The notes under the pieces: generated by a model | Told to the model about the DNA's origin: nothing | The model's database searches: none | What the model saw: only the letters and a program-made list of their open reading frames with translations | Shown: in pieces, positions 52,010 to 63,764 of the stretch | How the letters are laid out: the number at the start of each line of letters is the position of its first letter | How positions within the stretch are numbered: the first letter of the stretch is position 1 | Made by a program: the position numbers and the translations under genes | Origin: Rapana venosa | Taxonomy: Eukaryota; Mollusca; Gastropoda; Neogastropoda; Muricidae | Length of the DNA: 64,000 bases | Direction of reading: 5' to 3' | Assembly (NCBI GenBank): GCA_028751875.1 | Contig: CM054135.1 | Span: 63,276,429-63,340,428 of the forward strand

Positions 52010-52665
52010 CACCACATAGGAAAATCTGCCTTCTCTCTTGACAATGTGGCCCACTGCACTTCAAGATATCAAAAAACTGGATTTTATAAGAACAGGTTAC
52101 GCTAAATGCTGCATAAAATGGATAACCATCTTGTTGGGACCAAACACAAATCTCCTTTTCCATTACAAAACAGCTTCAATACAATTTGGCAAGCATCAGT
52201 TCCTTTATATACTGCTGTGAAGTATCTTGGGGGTCATTTTTGACAACACACTCTTATGCAAACAAGAATTCATCACCCAGACCTACCAGTTCATACTACT
52301 ATGAATTACCTCTATATTTGTGCAATTCATAGTATACTGTCCATTGATACAACATCCAAGCTCTTTGTCTCTCATTATTTCAGGGTCTAGACTTACTGCA
52401 ATTCTCTTTTGGCTGATCTGCAGCATCATCAATACTCCCTTCAATGTATCAAAAACTCTTTGCAGTGCGATAGTACTCAGAAAGAAACAAATCTGAGACA
52501 TTATCTCTCTCTTGGGATCTCTACACTGGCTGCCTGTGCCAAGAGAGTAAACTTTAAGATCTAGTACCTTCTGTTACTAATGTCCTCACAATACAACACC
52601 TTTCCTACTCTGTGAATGTCTTACTTGTACACTACTTCTCGTATCTGTTAGCCAAATTGATGCTA
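52010..52665 (+). mobile_element. L-J LINE, decayed RT C-terminal part (copy 2)
   Basis: Parallel to 43980-44645: AAAATCTGCCTTCTCTCTTG, CAAGATATCAAAAAACTGGA, GCTGTGAAGTATCTTGGGGG, GACAACACACTCTTATGCAA and ACACTGGCTGCCTGTGCCA. Relative to copy 1 about 1.7 kb of RT (42250-43980) is absent. The frame is destroyed. Confidence 0.82.
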
Positions 52666-52990
52666 TTTACTGGTTGTCTTATCCTTTATATATGGAGGTT
52701 TTTTGGTTTGTTTTGTTGGTTTTTGGTTTTGGTTTTTGGGGGGGGGAAAATTCGGTTGTCCCCTTTTCCCTTGTTGTTGTAGCTGCTATATTTTCTCTTG
52801 GTTTCTTTGCTATTTTTTCGGTTGTTTCTGTTTTCTTTTTTGCTGTTTTGTTTCTTTATTCCTTTGTTGTTTTTTCCTCTCTTTTTGAGTGATTTTTGTG
52901 GGGTTTTGTGTAGAAAAATTTTCCCCCTTATACTGTGGGTGTATTGGATGGCTTTATTTTATTTTTTTATCTTTTAATACCCAATATATA
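52666..52990. other. No gene seen; T/G-rich homopolymer tract
   Basis: GTTTTTTGG-type low-complexity sequence. The open frames here are artefacts of composition. Confidence 0.6.
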
Positions 52991-52994
52991 TAGG

Positions 52995-55900
52995 TCGGGT
53001 CAGAGACTCCTCTCATGGTAACCATGAAAAACCCCTACCACCTGCCACTTGGGAGTAAACCCCAATCAAAAAACCCGACTGGGAGGGATGGGCTCCCCCA
53101 GGTTTGATTAGCCAAATACCCCCATGACAAAGACAGCCAGAATTTCCATCCCCGGGATCGGTCTTCGCCCAGGTTCCCAAGGCCCCCCCTTCTGTTGCTC
53201 ATCAAGGAAGGCCCAAAAGTTGCACTGATGAAAACACAACAAAATCCGTCCCCAAAACAACACATCTTGGCACATGGAATGTACAACAAAAACTGCAGGC
53301 AAAGGGGAAAAAATGACCATGAAGTCCAATATAAATGGCACTCCTTGGGCCCCTTTCGAAGTCAGGGGGAAAAAACAGGGGAGAAAAACGCCCCGGGAAA
53401 ACCCCAAAAATTATACAACTGGAAAAAAGATAAACATGAACACACTTGGGGTTTCTCGTTTTAAAGACACCCTACACCGTCATGAGCGGCAGCCTGTGTC
53501 CAGAACTTTTACCTCTCCCGAAGCAACCCCCTTTTAAAAAATAACTGTAGTACGGCATACGCCCCTACATCAACGCACGATGAAGCCCTAGAAGATTTTA
53601 TGACCACTACAAGAGGTTCTGAATCAAATCCCAAGAAAGACATCCCCGTGTGCAAGGACTGGGAAAGCCAAGGTAGGAGAAAAATGCATAGAAAGATTGG
53701 GAGGGCGTTTTTGGGCCCTTGTAATAACCAATCAAATAAAGAGGCTTGAGACTCCCGGAGTTTGCCAGTAACAAACCACCCCCCACTGTGAAACACTTTG
53801 GGCCCACACAAAAATCCAGAAAAGGACTGGAATAGCCCAAATGGAGAACCCCAACCAAATAGTTACAAGACGGTTTCAGTCTAGCGTTAACACGCACAGC
53901 ACGAAGTTTTCCAGGAGCGACATAGGGAGTGATCATGATCTTGTGATGAGAATTTTCGACTACGTCTAAAGAAAATCACAATAAACGCGAACAAATCTGG
54001 ATCAAATTTGACCTCGAGAAGCTGAAGAAGACCAGAGGTTAGTAGACTTTTTCTAGCAAGGATAGGTGGAAAGTTTGCAGCACTCACTGTGATTGAATAA
54101 GACATAGATACACTGACGAATAGTTTCAATACGCAGTGACCTGAAACAGCATGCGAGCTTCTTGGCAAACACTGAATCCGGTCCAAAAAACCAGGGTCAA
54201 CCTAACAGCCTACAACTATGCGACAAGCGTGAGAGTTGAAGGAAAAAGTAAAATGAAACAAAAGAAGAGCAGAACAATATAGGGCAGTCACAAAAAAGAA
54301 TCAGGGAAGTCCATGGACGGAGGAAAAGAGAAATGGATCGGTGAACAGGTGCCAAGGACATTGGAAGAGACCATCAAGAAAAAACAATAGCAGATAAGAT
54401 AGCAGCTGGTGAAAAGATCCTGAACTAGCACAAAACAGGGAGGAAAAAAGTTTACAATCCAGACAAAATGGGAAGTGTCTCACTGACGACCAGGATTTTT
54501 TGAACAGATGGACAGAATACTGGCTCCGAACCTGTATAACTATAGAAACACAGGCGATACAGATGGTCCTTTATGTACCCGCAAGCAAATGTCACAGTCA
54601 CCCTATCCTCCCGAGAAGAAGTGGGAGGGAAACAGCAGTCAGATGGCTGAATAGGGGAAAGTCAGCAGGGGCTGACAACATTCCGCTGAGTTGTTCAAGC
54701 TGGAGGGGGGAAGCCATGATCAGCGCCCTACTAAGAATATGCAACAAGATCTGGCAGACAGGAAATGGTAACACCATGGACACAGTCACTTTAATTCATC
54801 TCCCTCCCCGCAAGATAGGAAATCTACAATGCCATTGATTACAGCACATATCAGACTCTATGCCACCAGCAAGGTCATTGCTGCAGATAATAATGAATTA
54901 GGACTGAAGCCACAAAGGCTGAGGATTACAAGCAGGTTTCAAGAGCAGGGAGCAGCACAACAGAAACCAGATATTCAAACCTCAGATTACGATGTGATCG
55001 GTACCTTCAACATCATACAAGACCGTTACACGTTTGTATCGATTTTAAGAAGGCAATTGACAGGGTGGCGCGCATATGATCTTTGGTGGGCAACCATGAA
55101 TTTGTACTAGCATCTAATCGCAAAACCTGATCAGAGTCATCAAAACAGCTTGTTCATCGAGGACCCACCGTGCCAGTGTACTTACAACCATTAACATTGG
55201 ATGAATGGTTCGTTAACTGTTGGTGTAAGGGCAGGGCTGTCTACTCTCACCCACTCTTTTCAACATCTTCCTGTAGAATTCATGGCTGATGTACTGGAAC
55301 AACATGAAGGATCAGTCATGCATTTGGTGGCAGGGCTCGTTCATCTAACCTCCGCCTTCGCAGATGACATTGATGAATAGGCAGGATCAGAAAAGAGCCC
55401 TGCCAGCCTACAGAACACTCTGAATAAGGCCTCAAAACATACGGCACGGAAACTGTGCAGTGAAGACCAAACTGATGGACTAATAACACCATCGGCATTA
55501 GCACATGAATATAGGTTAATGACAGAAGCTGGAAACAGTTCAAAGCTTCAAGTACTGGGAGCCATTCGTAATCAGACCAGGGATCAAGCCAGAAGTCTAG
55601 TTGCAGGACGGCTGCACAGACAATATAGCTTTGGTCAAAACTATAACACCATTGGAGAGATAAAAATTTCTCACTTATCTCCAAGATCAGACTAATGCCT
55701 CCCTTTATCATTTCCATATTTCTGTATGCCTCATGGAATTCATGGACCTTACTGCAGGAGATTTGGAGGAAGAGTACAGGCGGTGGGGATTTGAGATGCT
55801 TTCGGAGACTCCTTGGCATCTACTACAAAGACCACATAAAGCAACGAAACGGTGAATAACAGAATCCAGCAACCTGTGGACCCTATGAGAATCTTCATAT

Positions 55901-56135
55901 CGATGTGAAAAAACGTAAACTTACAATGGTTTATGGGGCATGTCACAAGATCAAAGGACTTGCACAAAGGGACAGTTTTAATAAGGGCACTGTCCAAGGA
56001 GGAAGAAGAAGAGGCAGAACAAAGGGAGTGAAGGAGGTTAACATCAGCGATTTGGTCAGGCTAGAAATCAACAAAACCTGAGAAAGGCAGAACTTGAGAG
56101 AGGAAATGGAGGGAACTGGTTGTTGAGTCTTGAGG
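52995..56135 (+). mobile_element. APE-type LINE (family R3, copy 1), full span but broken
   Basis: The endonuclease start GTWNVQ-like is near 53270. Further blocks are KDIPVCKDWESQG-like (about 53640), NHLVIGKFRIKL-equivalent debris to about 54030, the RT fingers GKSAGADNIP (about 54658-54690) and MISALLRICNKIWQTG (54717-54764). Next come WATMNLY (about 55088-55108), the catalytic FADDID (55355-55374), NNTIGISTNI-like, an FRRLLGIYYKDHIK segment near 55798-55840, and a GGRRRGR basic end (about 55997-56020). Many frameshifts and several base-run expansions are present before about 53850. It belongs to the same family as 61581-63264. Confidence 0.85.
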
Positions 56136-56159
56136 GTGCCCCCACGGTCGTCAGACTAC

Positions 56160-56265
56160 GGACAGATAATAAGATTATCCCTAAGGCCGGGGACTGAGAA
56201 AAAAGCACATGGTGCTTATTCATTATCCTCGAAAAAAAGAATTTGTCATTTCACTGTCATTGCCC
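56160..56265 (+). repeat. SM module directly after the R3 LINE
   Basis: ATTATCCCTAAGGCCGGGGA, the hairpin GCACATGGTGC, TTATTCATTATCCTCGAAA, then GAATTTGTCATTTCACTGTC. The same longer end occurs at 61215-61310. Confidence 0.8.
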
Positions 56266-56375
56266 CTCCCCTCGCTGCGATACCCTATCCTACAAATACC
56301 TAATTAAACCAATCCACCATCACCACTGTCCTTTTCATTTCGGTCCATCAAACGGAATGACCTCCCCCCCACGTC
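56266..56375 (+). mobile_element. L-J type LINE fragment
   Basis: About 110 bp equivalent to the stretch at 44660-44760, which encodes an ADTF...[11 protein letters not shown]...GPSIWN region. Here it appears as CTACAAATACC, TTTTCATTTCGGTCCATCAA and a frameless GPSNGM. Confidence 0.55.
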
Positions 56376-56385
56376 TGAATATGAA

Positions 56386-56510
56386 ATACTGTATTCTGTG
56401 CTCGAGACACCCACCCAGGCGCAGTGTAAGCAGACTTTTTAATTTTATATCAAAAATCTGTATTCTGTGCTCGAGACCGCCCACCCCGTGCGCAGTGTGA
56501 AGCAAACAGT
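56386..56510. repeat. Diverged direct repeat pair
   Basis: CTGTATTCTGTGCTCGAGAC followed by CCCACCC and GCGCAGTGT occurs at about 56391-56433 and again at 56457-56501. Confidence 0.85.
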
Positions 56511-57185
56511 ACAGGACAAATCATGTCAATCTCCTGTACCAACCAAGCTTTCGGGAACTGCTGATTGGCTCATCACTTCCTTTCCCTTTCTTTAATTTTT
56601 ATATTTTATTTGTTTTTACTTTTTTTTTTATTTTTAATTCCTTTTTTAAAACATATTTTCCAGGAACTGGCTGTTTAGTTGTGCTTATTATTCATTTTCT
56701 GGCATCTTTTTTTACAGGTTTTTACTGTATTTTCCCCCGCTTGTTAGGGTGATTTTTTTGGTTGTTTTGTTTTGTTGTTTTTTGTTTGGGGTTTTTTGTT
56801 GTTGTCTTTTTTTTTTTTTTTTTGTTTTTTTTGTTTTTTGGTTTGTTTGTTTTTCCTTTTAAAATACTCCCCTTTCTCTCGGTAACCCCCACGCCCCCTG
56901 AATTTTTATTTTTTATTTTTTTCTTTTTTTTTTTTTTTTTTTTTTCGTCAGACTACTGTCAGACTGTTGATTATATACCTTTGTGTCTACAGAGTGGAAA
57001 TTTGATTTTACCCCCTTTTCTTCCCCCCTTCCACCACTAAACCCCCATCAAGTATTCACTCCCCCCCTCCATTTTTATTATATTCATTGTCCTTTTTTCT
57101 TCCTTATTTTCACCATTCTTTCAATTAAATTTTCCCTCAAAAATAACATTAATAATGTTTAAACCAATTCTGGCCCCCCAAAGGG
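56511..57185. other. No gene seen; T-rich
   Basis: Long T, C and G runs. No motif recognised. Confidence 0.6.
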
Positions 57186-57189
57186 AGGG

Positions 57190-59860
57190 TTTTACAAATT
57201 TGTCACCAAAATAAAAACCCCAATCAGTCAAAAAAATCGAAGATATAACAAACTCATCACAAACCCAAAGGGCAAACCATTTCATATACTAGGTCTTTCC
57301 GAGTCAAATTTACAGAACACATAACCAACCTGACATTCCATTCCAGGATATAAAACATGCGAAAGATCCCCAAAACCCCCAAAAAAACGGGTCTCTTAAC
57401 TATATTAGTGGTCTGTAACTTCAAAGGTTTTTTTCCCCATCTTGAACTTTATAAAGTAAAACCCCATCTGGATCCAATAGCTATAAAAGGTGCAGGCTAT
57501 TAAAATGGGTTTTCGCTACAAAAACCAACGAAAAAAAAAATTGGATAGACAATTTTGACTCATGATGAACGTAGTCCTAAGAACTGGGGAAATTAAACTT
57601 ACTAGGTGTTTTTTAAATTGACCTAGCAAAAAAAAACAACCCAAGGGGACCCAAGTTATTACTCATTCAATCTTCACCTTTTATAACTTCCCCACAAGAG
57701 TCCAAAAATTCTAACCAACATTGACACACTATGTATCAACCCTAAAAACATCAAAAACTGGTCCCTGTACACAATTTAGCGACCACTCCCCAGTCTGTAC
57801 ACAGGGTCAAAAAAAGGAACAAAAATTCCAAACCCTGGCCATAAAACTATAACCTTCGCTTTTTTGCAAATTAAATGAGCAGCTTTTCTTACAAGTTAAG
57901 CAGTTCCATGCCTCGGAAACATTCAATTTTACTGACCAGACCGGGCCCATTGAGTTCGGATAAAAGTTTTACTGAAATCTATAACAAACAGCCCCATTAA
58001 AAACCTAAGGATCAAACATGTCCGAAAACCACCTTTGGTTTTTAAAAAAGGAACTAGAAGAACATCTATTTTAAGATTTCTTAAAAGAACAAAATTTTAA
58101 AGGGGAGAAAAAATTAAGAAATGCCATAATTTCACAAAAAGGGAAAGAGAAAGGAAAATTTTTCCAAAGATCTACTTTCACCAAAAAAAATTCAAAGATT
58201 TATGGGAAACTAATCAAATAAAAAATTACCAATTGTCTTCCAAATCAAACGAAATTTAAAAGATATTTCTGCTAAAAAAAACTAAACAATCACTTCATTA
58301 ATATTTCTTTAACAAAATTAACAATGAAAAACGAAGTCCAATGATCTCAAGAACTAAAAAAATTTCTGCCAAGAAAAGCGTATTCCATCAAAACTCCACA
58401 TACCATTCAATCTTTTCTGAGGTCTACGATTACCTGACCACCTCAAACAATAATACCGGGGCTTGAGGAATAGATGGCAAATACTAAACCTCACCCATTT
58501 TTTTACAGACACTCGACACATATCAAAAAACCTTTTTGTCCCATAAAACATTTCCCAACGCCTTCAAAACTGCAAAGGGTGATTCCGATCCACAATCGGG
58601 AGACACTTCTGACCCCCAAAATTTAAAGGGCCAATCTCTATTTATCTTACCTTTCAAAACCCTGGAAAAAAAACATAGAAAAACACATGTCCATCATATA
58701 ATTTTAACAATTTAAATTTCACCCAAATCAGTCGGGATTTGAAAAAACACTCGTCCATGGGCATTAACAGTTTTGTAACAATTGGCGTCTAACATTAATG
58801 ACAAAAAATTTTGTGGATATTATTTGTAGTTTTTAAAAAAAAGCATTTGATACAATTGACCGAAGACTTCTCATTAAAAAGCTAGACTTATAAATCTCTC
58901 TAAATACCTTAAACTTCTTGCTTTTTATTTTAAAAAACAGCAACAATGTGTTTAAAATAGCTAATCCACACCAACTAAAACCCATTAAATTAGGGAGTAC
59001 CACGGATCCATCTTAGGACCAATTTTTTTTTTCATAACTAAAACCCTTTCCCCTCCATATCAAATCAAATCGAACTTTTTTCTGACGACACAACCTCATA
59101 CAACCATACGCTTTCCTCTTTCAAAGACATGCAAAATAGCACTGATGACTTTTCAAAGGACTGAACAAAAACCCATGCATACACCCCCAAAAAAAAAAAA
59201 AGCAGCTATCACACCAACAAAACGACAAAACTATCTAATAAATTTTCTCCAACCTATTGAAAAGGAAACAATAAACAACCCTCCCCAAAGTTCTAGGAAA
59301 CAATTGATGAAAATCTCAGCTGGGACCACACATTCCCTCTGTGCAAAACATGTCTCAAAAGTATAAAAACTGTAAAATCAAACATTTTCTTGACTTTTTA
59401 TTCAAGAAAAAAATTTTTTCAACTTTTATACAATCCTCAATAGATTTTGCTTTAACCCTGTGGGTTCTGCTAGTGCAAACACTATAAACCATTTTTAAGT
59501 CTGTATAAACGTGCTCTAAAATGGTTTTTTCTGAAAAAGACTACCTTACAAAAGTGGGTTATCCCAGTTAAATATTCTTCCCCCACACCAAAGCTAAGAT
59601 TTAACAAAGGCATCAGATGTTTAAAATAAAGACAGGAACTTTTCCCTCATCCTTAAAAGACAAGTTCCCAATGAACATTCCAAAATACCCAAAACCATGT
59701 TCCCAACCCAAGAATAGATTTGTTCAAAACTAGCTTTCTTTACTCGGGCCCGTGCTGTGGAAACCCCTTCCCGACTCTTAGACAACTCCAATCTTTTAAA
59801 AACTTCAAAAGTCATTTTTCATCCCTTAATGCACAAAAAAAAAAAACCACAATTTACTGT
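57190..59860 (+). mobile_element. Very decayed LINE (L-K), endonuclease remnants to RT end
   Basis: Translating in shifting frames yields KAFDTIDRRLLIKKLDL (motif A, about 58842-58890), SDDTTSYNHTL-like (the catalytic palm, about 59082-59112), LTKRQNYLIN (about 59213), LGPHIPSVQNMSQK (about 59318-59356) and SSIDFALTLWVLLVQTL (about 59429-59480). SLKDKFPMNIPKYPKPCSQP (59652-59710) and VLWKPLPDS (59753-59780) follow. The order is that of a CR1/Jockey-type RT. Upstream debris reaches 57190. No frame is longer than about 70 codons and A/C runs are inflated. Confidence 0.65.
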
Positions 59861-59905
59861 TTGGAAAAAAAGTAAATATTCCTCCCCTTTATTATACCAA
59901 ATTAT

Positions 59906-59910
<5 letters not shown>

Positions 59911-59938
<28 letters not shown>
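59911..59938. repeat. CT microsatellite
   Basis: CT run of about 28 bp at the 3' side of L-K. Confidence 0.95.
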
Positions 59939-59941
<3 letters not shown>

Positions 59942-59944
59942 CCA

Positions 59945-61190
59945 TTAGTGAGCTCTTTGAATTTTAAAAGTTTGGGTGTGTGGCCCCTTTCTTGTTTGAT
60001 TTTGTTAACAAGAATTGTCTGAGTTTTCCCCCCCCTTTAAAAAGAAGTTTTGGGTTTTAAATTTTTTTTTAATGCAGAATGGTAGGGTTGTTAATTTGCA
60101 ATGTTCGTTGGCCATTTCATTACTTCTGGGACCCTTTTTATCAATTCTAATAATGTTATATAGGGTTCGCTGCATGAAAATGTGGTGTTAAATTTTGTGT
60201 GTATGTGTGTATGTGTGTGTCTTTAGTATAATGACGCCCCTTACATGGTGCAGATGAGAGCGGGAAAAAAACAGTTCTTGTGTTTATTGTGAAATCTGAA
60301 AGTTAGACTGGGCATTTTTTTGAGCTTTTTGGGGTTCTGTCTTCGTACACAAATAAGTTTTTTTTCCTGGGTTTTTTCTGTACAATGTACGTTAATATTT
60401 TTGATAATTAGACCTGTGCTATTTCTTGTAGGTGAGGGAAAAGTCTTGGATGGATATGTACCAATTTGTGTGTGTGGTGTGTGTGTGTGTGTGATTTTTG
60501 TGTGTGAGTGGTATGTGTGAGAGAGTTTTGTGTGTTGTGTGGTGTGCATGCTCTATACTGCAAGTGTGGTGTATGTGTTGTGTGGGTGTGTGTGTTGTGT
60601 GGTGTGTTGGGTGTGTGTGCAGCGCCGCGCGCACGCTTGTATTACCCGGACTTTTGGGTTTTGTTTGTTTAGGGAGGGGGTTTTGGGAAGGGAGTGTTTT
60701 GTGGGGCTTTTTTTTTTTGTTTAATTGGTTTTTTTTTTATTCATTTGATTTTTTTGATTTTTTGATTTTTACTAAATTTAATGGGATTTGATAAAATTTC
60801 ATTGTTTTTTTTTAAAAATTGTTTTTTAAATTTAATTGATTTTTAAAATTTTGTGTAACAAGTTGTGTACCATTTGACAATGTGTAATGTTTTTTCTTTA
60901 TACTTTTTAAGTTTGGTTTGTTATTTTTTTTGGGGTCTGTTTTGTTCTTTTTCTTGTTGTTGTTTTCTGTCTTTTTTTTCCCCTTTTTTTCACTTTGTTT
61001 TTTTTGGTTTTTTTCCCTTTTCCTTTTGTTTTTTTGTTTGTTTTGGTAAGGTTTTTTTTTGGGGGGGGGGGGGTGGGGTTTTTTTTATGGTTTTTTTTTA
61101 TTTCTTTCTTTGGGGGGGGGGGGGGGGGGGGGGGGGTTTTGGGGGGGAGCTTTTGAAAAGGGTTTTTCCCCTTGTTTTTTTTTTTGTGAA
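59945..61190. other. No gene seen; GT and T/G homopolymers
   Basis: GT-rich at 60465-60620, then almost pure T/G from 60700 to 61185, including G runs at 61060-61075 and 61112-61136. The open frames are compositional. Confidence 0.6.
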
Positions 61191-61214
61191 CTGTAAAATT
61201 TGATTATTATTAAG

Positions 61215-61310
61215 ATGTATCCCTAACGGGCGGGACTGGTTTTAAAAAAGCACATTGCCTTATTCATTTTCCTCGAAAAAAAAATTTGTCATTTCATTGC
61301 ATTGCTCTCT
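61215..61310 (+). repeat. SM module
   Basis: TATCCCTAACGGGCGGGACT, GGTTTTAAAAAAGCAC, TTATTCATTTTCCTCG, then AATTTGTCATTTCATTGCAT. Confidence 0.75.
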
Positions 61311-61479
61311 TGTTGCATTTTTTTTTTTTTCAAAAAAATATGCTTGTGCTTTTGGGTTAAAACTTTTTTTCCCCCTTTTTTAGGGCTGGATTAAAAGTCA
61401 TTGTACTTAATCTACTGCCCTCTTTAAATAAAATTTCATATTTTATATTTCTTTCGCCAAAAGCTTTCTTATAACACAG

Positions 61480-61580
61480 TCCCAAGACATTTATTTCAAA
61501 CCTAAGATTTTCCTGTCCTGCTTCATATCATAGCTTTTCCCTACCTTCAACAACTGAAATTATATCACCCTGCCAAAGCG
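61480..61580 (+). mobile_element. L-J LINE 3' end fragment
   Basis: CCCAAGACATTTATTTCAAA, then TTTTCCCTACCTTCAACAAC and a CACCCTGCCAAAG end match 44810-44903 of the main L-J copy. It abuts the R3 LINE. Confidence 0.7.
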
Positions 61581-63264
61581 ATTCCGGGCGACTGGAATGC
61601 CAAGATCGACCTGACGCCTATGACCAATGGCCAGGGACAATAGGCCGTTTTGGCGTGGACGAAACCAACAATAGAGGTCTCAGACTTTTGGAATTCGCAA
61701 GCAGCCACAATCTTACTGTCGCCAACACCCTATACCCCCACAAAACATCAAGAAGAACGATGTGGCACTCACCAATTGGAAAGATACACAACCAGATTGA
61801 TTACATCTTGGCCCCCAAACAATTTAAGTCAAGCATCAACAAAGCCCAGACAAGAACTTTCCCTGGCGCTGATATTGGCAGTGACCACGACATGGTACTC
61901 ATGACCCTACAGATCAAACTGAAGACCAAGAACCAGAAGAGAAATCCCCGTTTGCGGTTCAACATGGAAAAGCTGAAGGACCCGACGTCGCTGAAATCTT
62001 TAAAGCTGAGTTAGGGGGCAGATTTGCAGCATTGAATTTCCTCCAAGATGACATCAACAACCTCACTGAGACCTTCAGCAAGACCATTCAGGAGACAGTG
62101 CTGGAGATCCTTGGGAAAGAAAGGAAAAGAACCAACCGTGGGTTACCAACGATATCCTGGACCTGTGCGGTCAACGTAGGGAGCTAAAGCCGAAGAAGAA
62201 CAAAAACCCAGAAACGGCCGAAGAATATAGAACAGTCAACAGGTCAATCAAGAAGAAGATGACTGAGGCCATGGGGAACTGGATGTCAGAACAATGCTCC
62301 AAGGTTGAGAAGGCAATGGCGAAAGGAGACAGCAAGGAGGCGTACCAGACCATCAAGGTACTAACCAAGTCCCAGCAGCCAAAGACCTCCGTTATTGAAG
62401 ACAAAGAGGGGTCAGTCCTTACAGAGAGCGCCAATATCATGAAGAGATGGACAGAATATTGCAGCGACCTGTACAACTACAAGCTAAAGGCTGATCCGAA
62501 CAAACTTCACGAGCAAGATCCCAGACCATCAGATCCTGAAAGCACACAGGTGCTGGAGGAAGAGGTAGAAGAAGCAGTAAGATCCTTGAAAGGAGGCAAG
62601 TCACCAGGGATTGACAACATCCCGGCTGAGCTCATCAAGTACGGAGGCCCAGAGATGATCAAGGCACTAACAATCATCTGCCAACGCATCTGGACCAGAA
62701 AAGAGTGGCTTTGAACAGTGGACCCAATCCATCATAGTTCCACTTCCAAAGAAGGGAGACCTGAAGAAGTGCCAAAATTTCAGAACAATCAGTCTGATAA
62801 GCCATCCAAGCAAAGTTATGCTACGCATTGCCTTGAACAGACTGAAACCACAAGCAGAAGCAATCCTATCAGAAGAAAAGGCAGGATTCAGACCAGGTCA
62901 AAGCACTGTCGAGCAGATCTTCAACATCAGAATGCTCATAGAGAAGCATCTCCAACATCAACTACAGCTCTACAACAACTTCATTGACTTCAAGAAGGCC
63001 TTCGACCGAGTGTGGCAAGAAGCTCTGTGGCAAGTCATGAGAGACTATAACTTCGACGAGGATCTGATTCAAGTCATCCAGGCACTGTATGACAGCTCCC
63101 ATAGCGCAGTCCTCATGGGTGGAGAAATCGGGGAGTTCTTCCGGACTTCAATTGGAGTACGACAAGGCTGCCCACTATCCCCAGTTCTTTTCAACGTGTT
63201 CCTGGAGAACATCATGCAGGAGTCCCCCCTTGACTTCAAGACCAAATCACAATAGGAGGAAGGC
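61581..63264 (+). mobile_element. APE-type LINE (family R3, copy 2), fairly intact, cut by the gap
   Basis: Endonuclease: GDWNAKI (about 61588-61608), FGVDETNNRGLRLLEFASSH, the IHNQIDYILAPKQFKSSIN loop (about 61784-61840), and the catalytic DIGSDHDMVLM (about 61871-61903). A frame break lies near 62010 and another near 62130-62220. RT follows: SLKGGKSPGIDNIPAELIKY (62584-62643), then one extra T in the TTT at 62710-62712, then a frame open from 62713 to 63255 with IIVPLPKKGDLKKCQNF, EKAGFRPGQSTVEQIFN, motif A NFIDFKKAFDRVWQ and IGVRQGCPLSPVLFNVFLEN. The catalytic YADD box would lie in the N gap. Confidence 0.92.
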
Positions 63265-63764
63265 NNNNNNNNNNNNNNNNNNNNNNNNNNNNNNNNNNNN
63301 NNNNNNNNNNNNNNNNNNNNNNNNNNNNNNNNNNNNNNNNNNNNNNNNNNNNNNNNNNNNNNNNNNNNNNNNNNNNNNNNNNNNNNNNNNNNNNNNNNNN
63401 NNNNNNNNNNNNNNNNNNNNNNNNNNNNNNNNNNNNNNNNNNNNNNNNNNNNNNNNNNNNNNNNNNNNNNNNNNNNNNNNNNNNNNNNNNNNNNNNNNNN
63501 NNNNNNNNNNNNNNNNNNNNNNNNNNNNNNNNNNNNNNNNNNNNNNNNNNNNNNNNNNNNNNNNNNNNNNNNNNNNNNNNNNNNNNNNNNNNNNNNNNNN
63601 NNNNNNNNNNNNNNNNNNNNNNNNNNNNNNNNNNNNNNNNNNNNNNNNNNNNNNNNNNNNNNNNNNNNNNNNNNNNNNNNNNNNNNNNNNNNNNNNNNNN
63701 NNNNNNNNNNNNNNNNNNNNNNNNNNNNNNNNNNNNNNNNNNNNNNNNNNNNNNNNNNNNNNNN
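63265..63764. other. Assembly gap (500 N)
   Basis: Exactly 500 N. It interrupts the R3 LINE in the RT palm. Confidence 0.99.

Noticed and set aside
56762..57040. Hydrophobic frames that look like membrane proteins
   Set aside because: T-run translation (F/V/L); no start context and the same look appears in other smoothed tracts.
60865..61203. Phe/Gly-rich 112-codon frame
   Set aside because: T and G homopolymers, not a protein.
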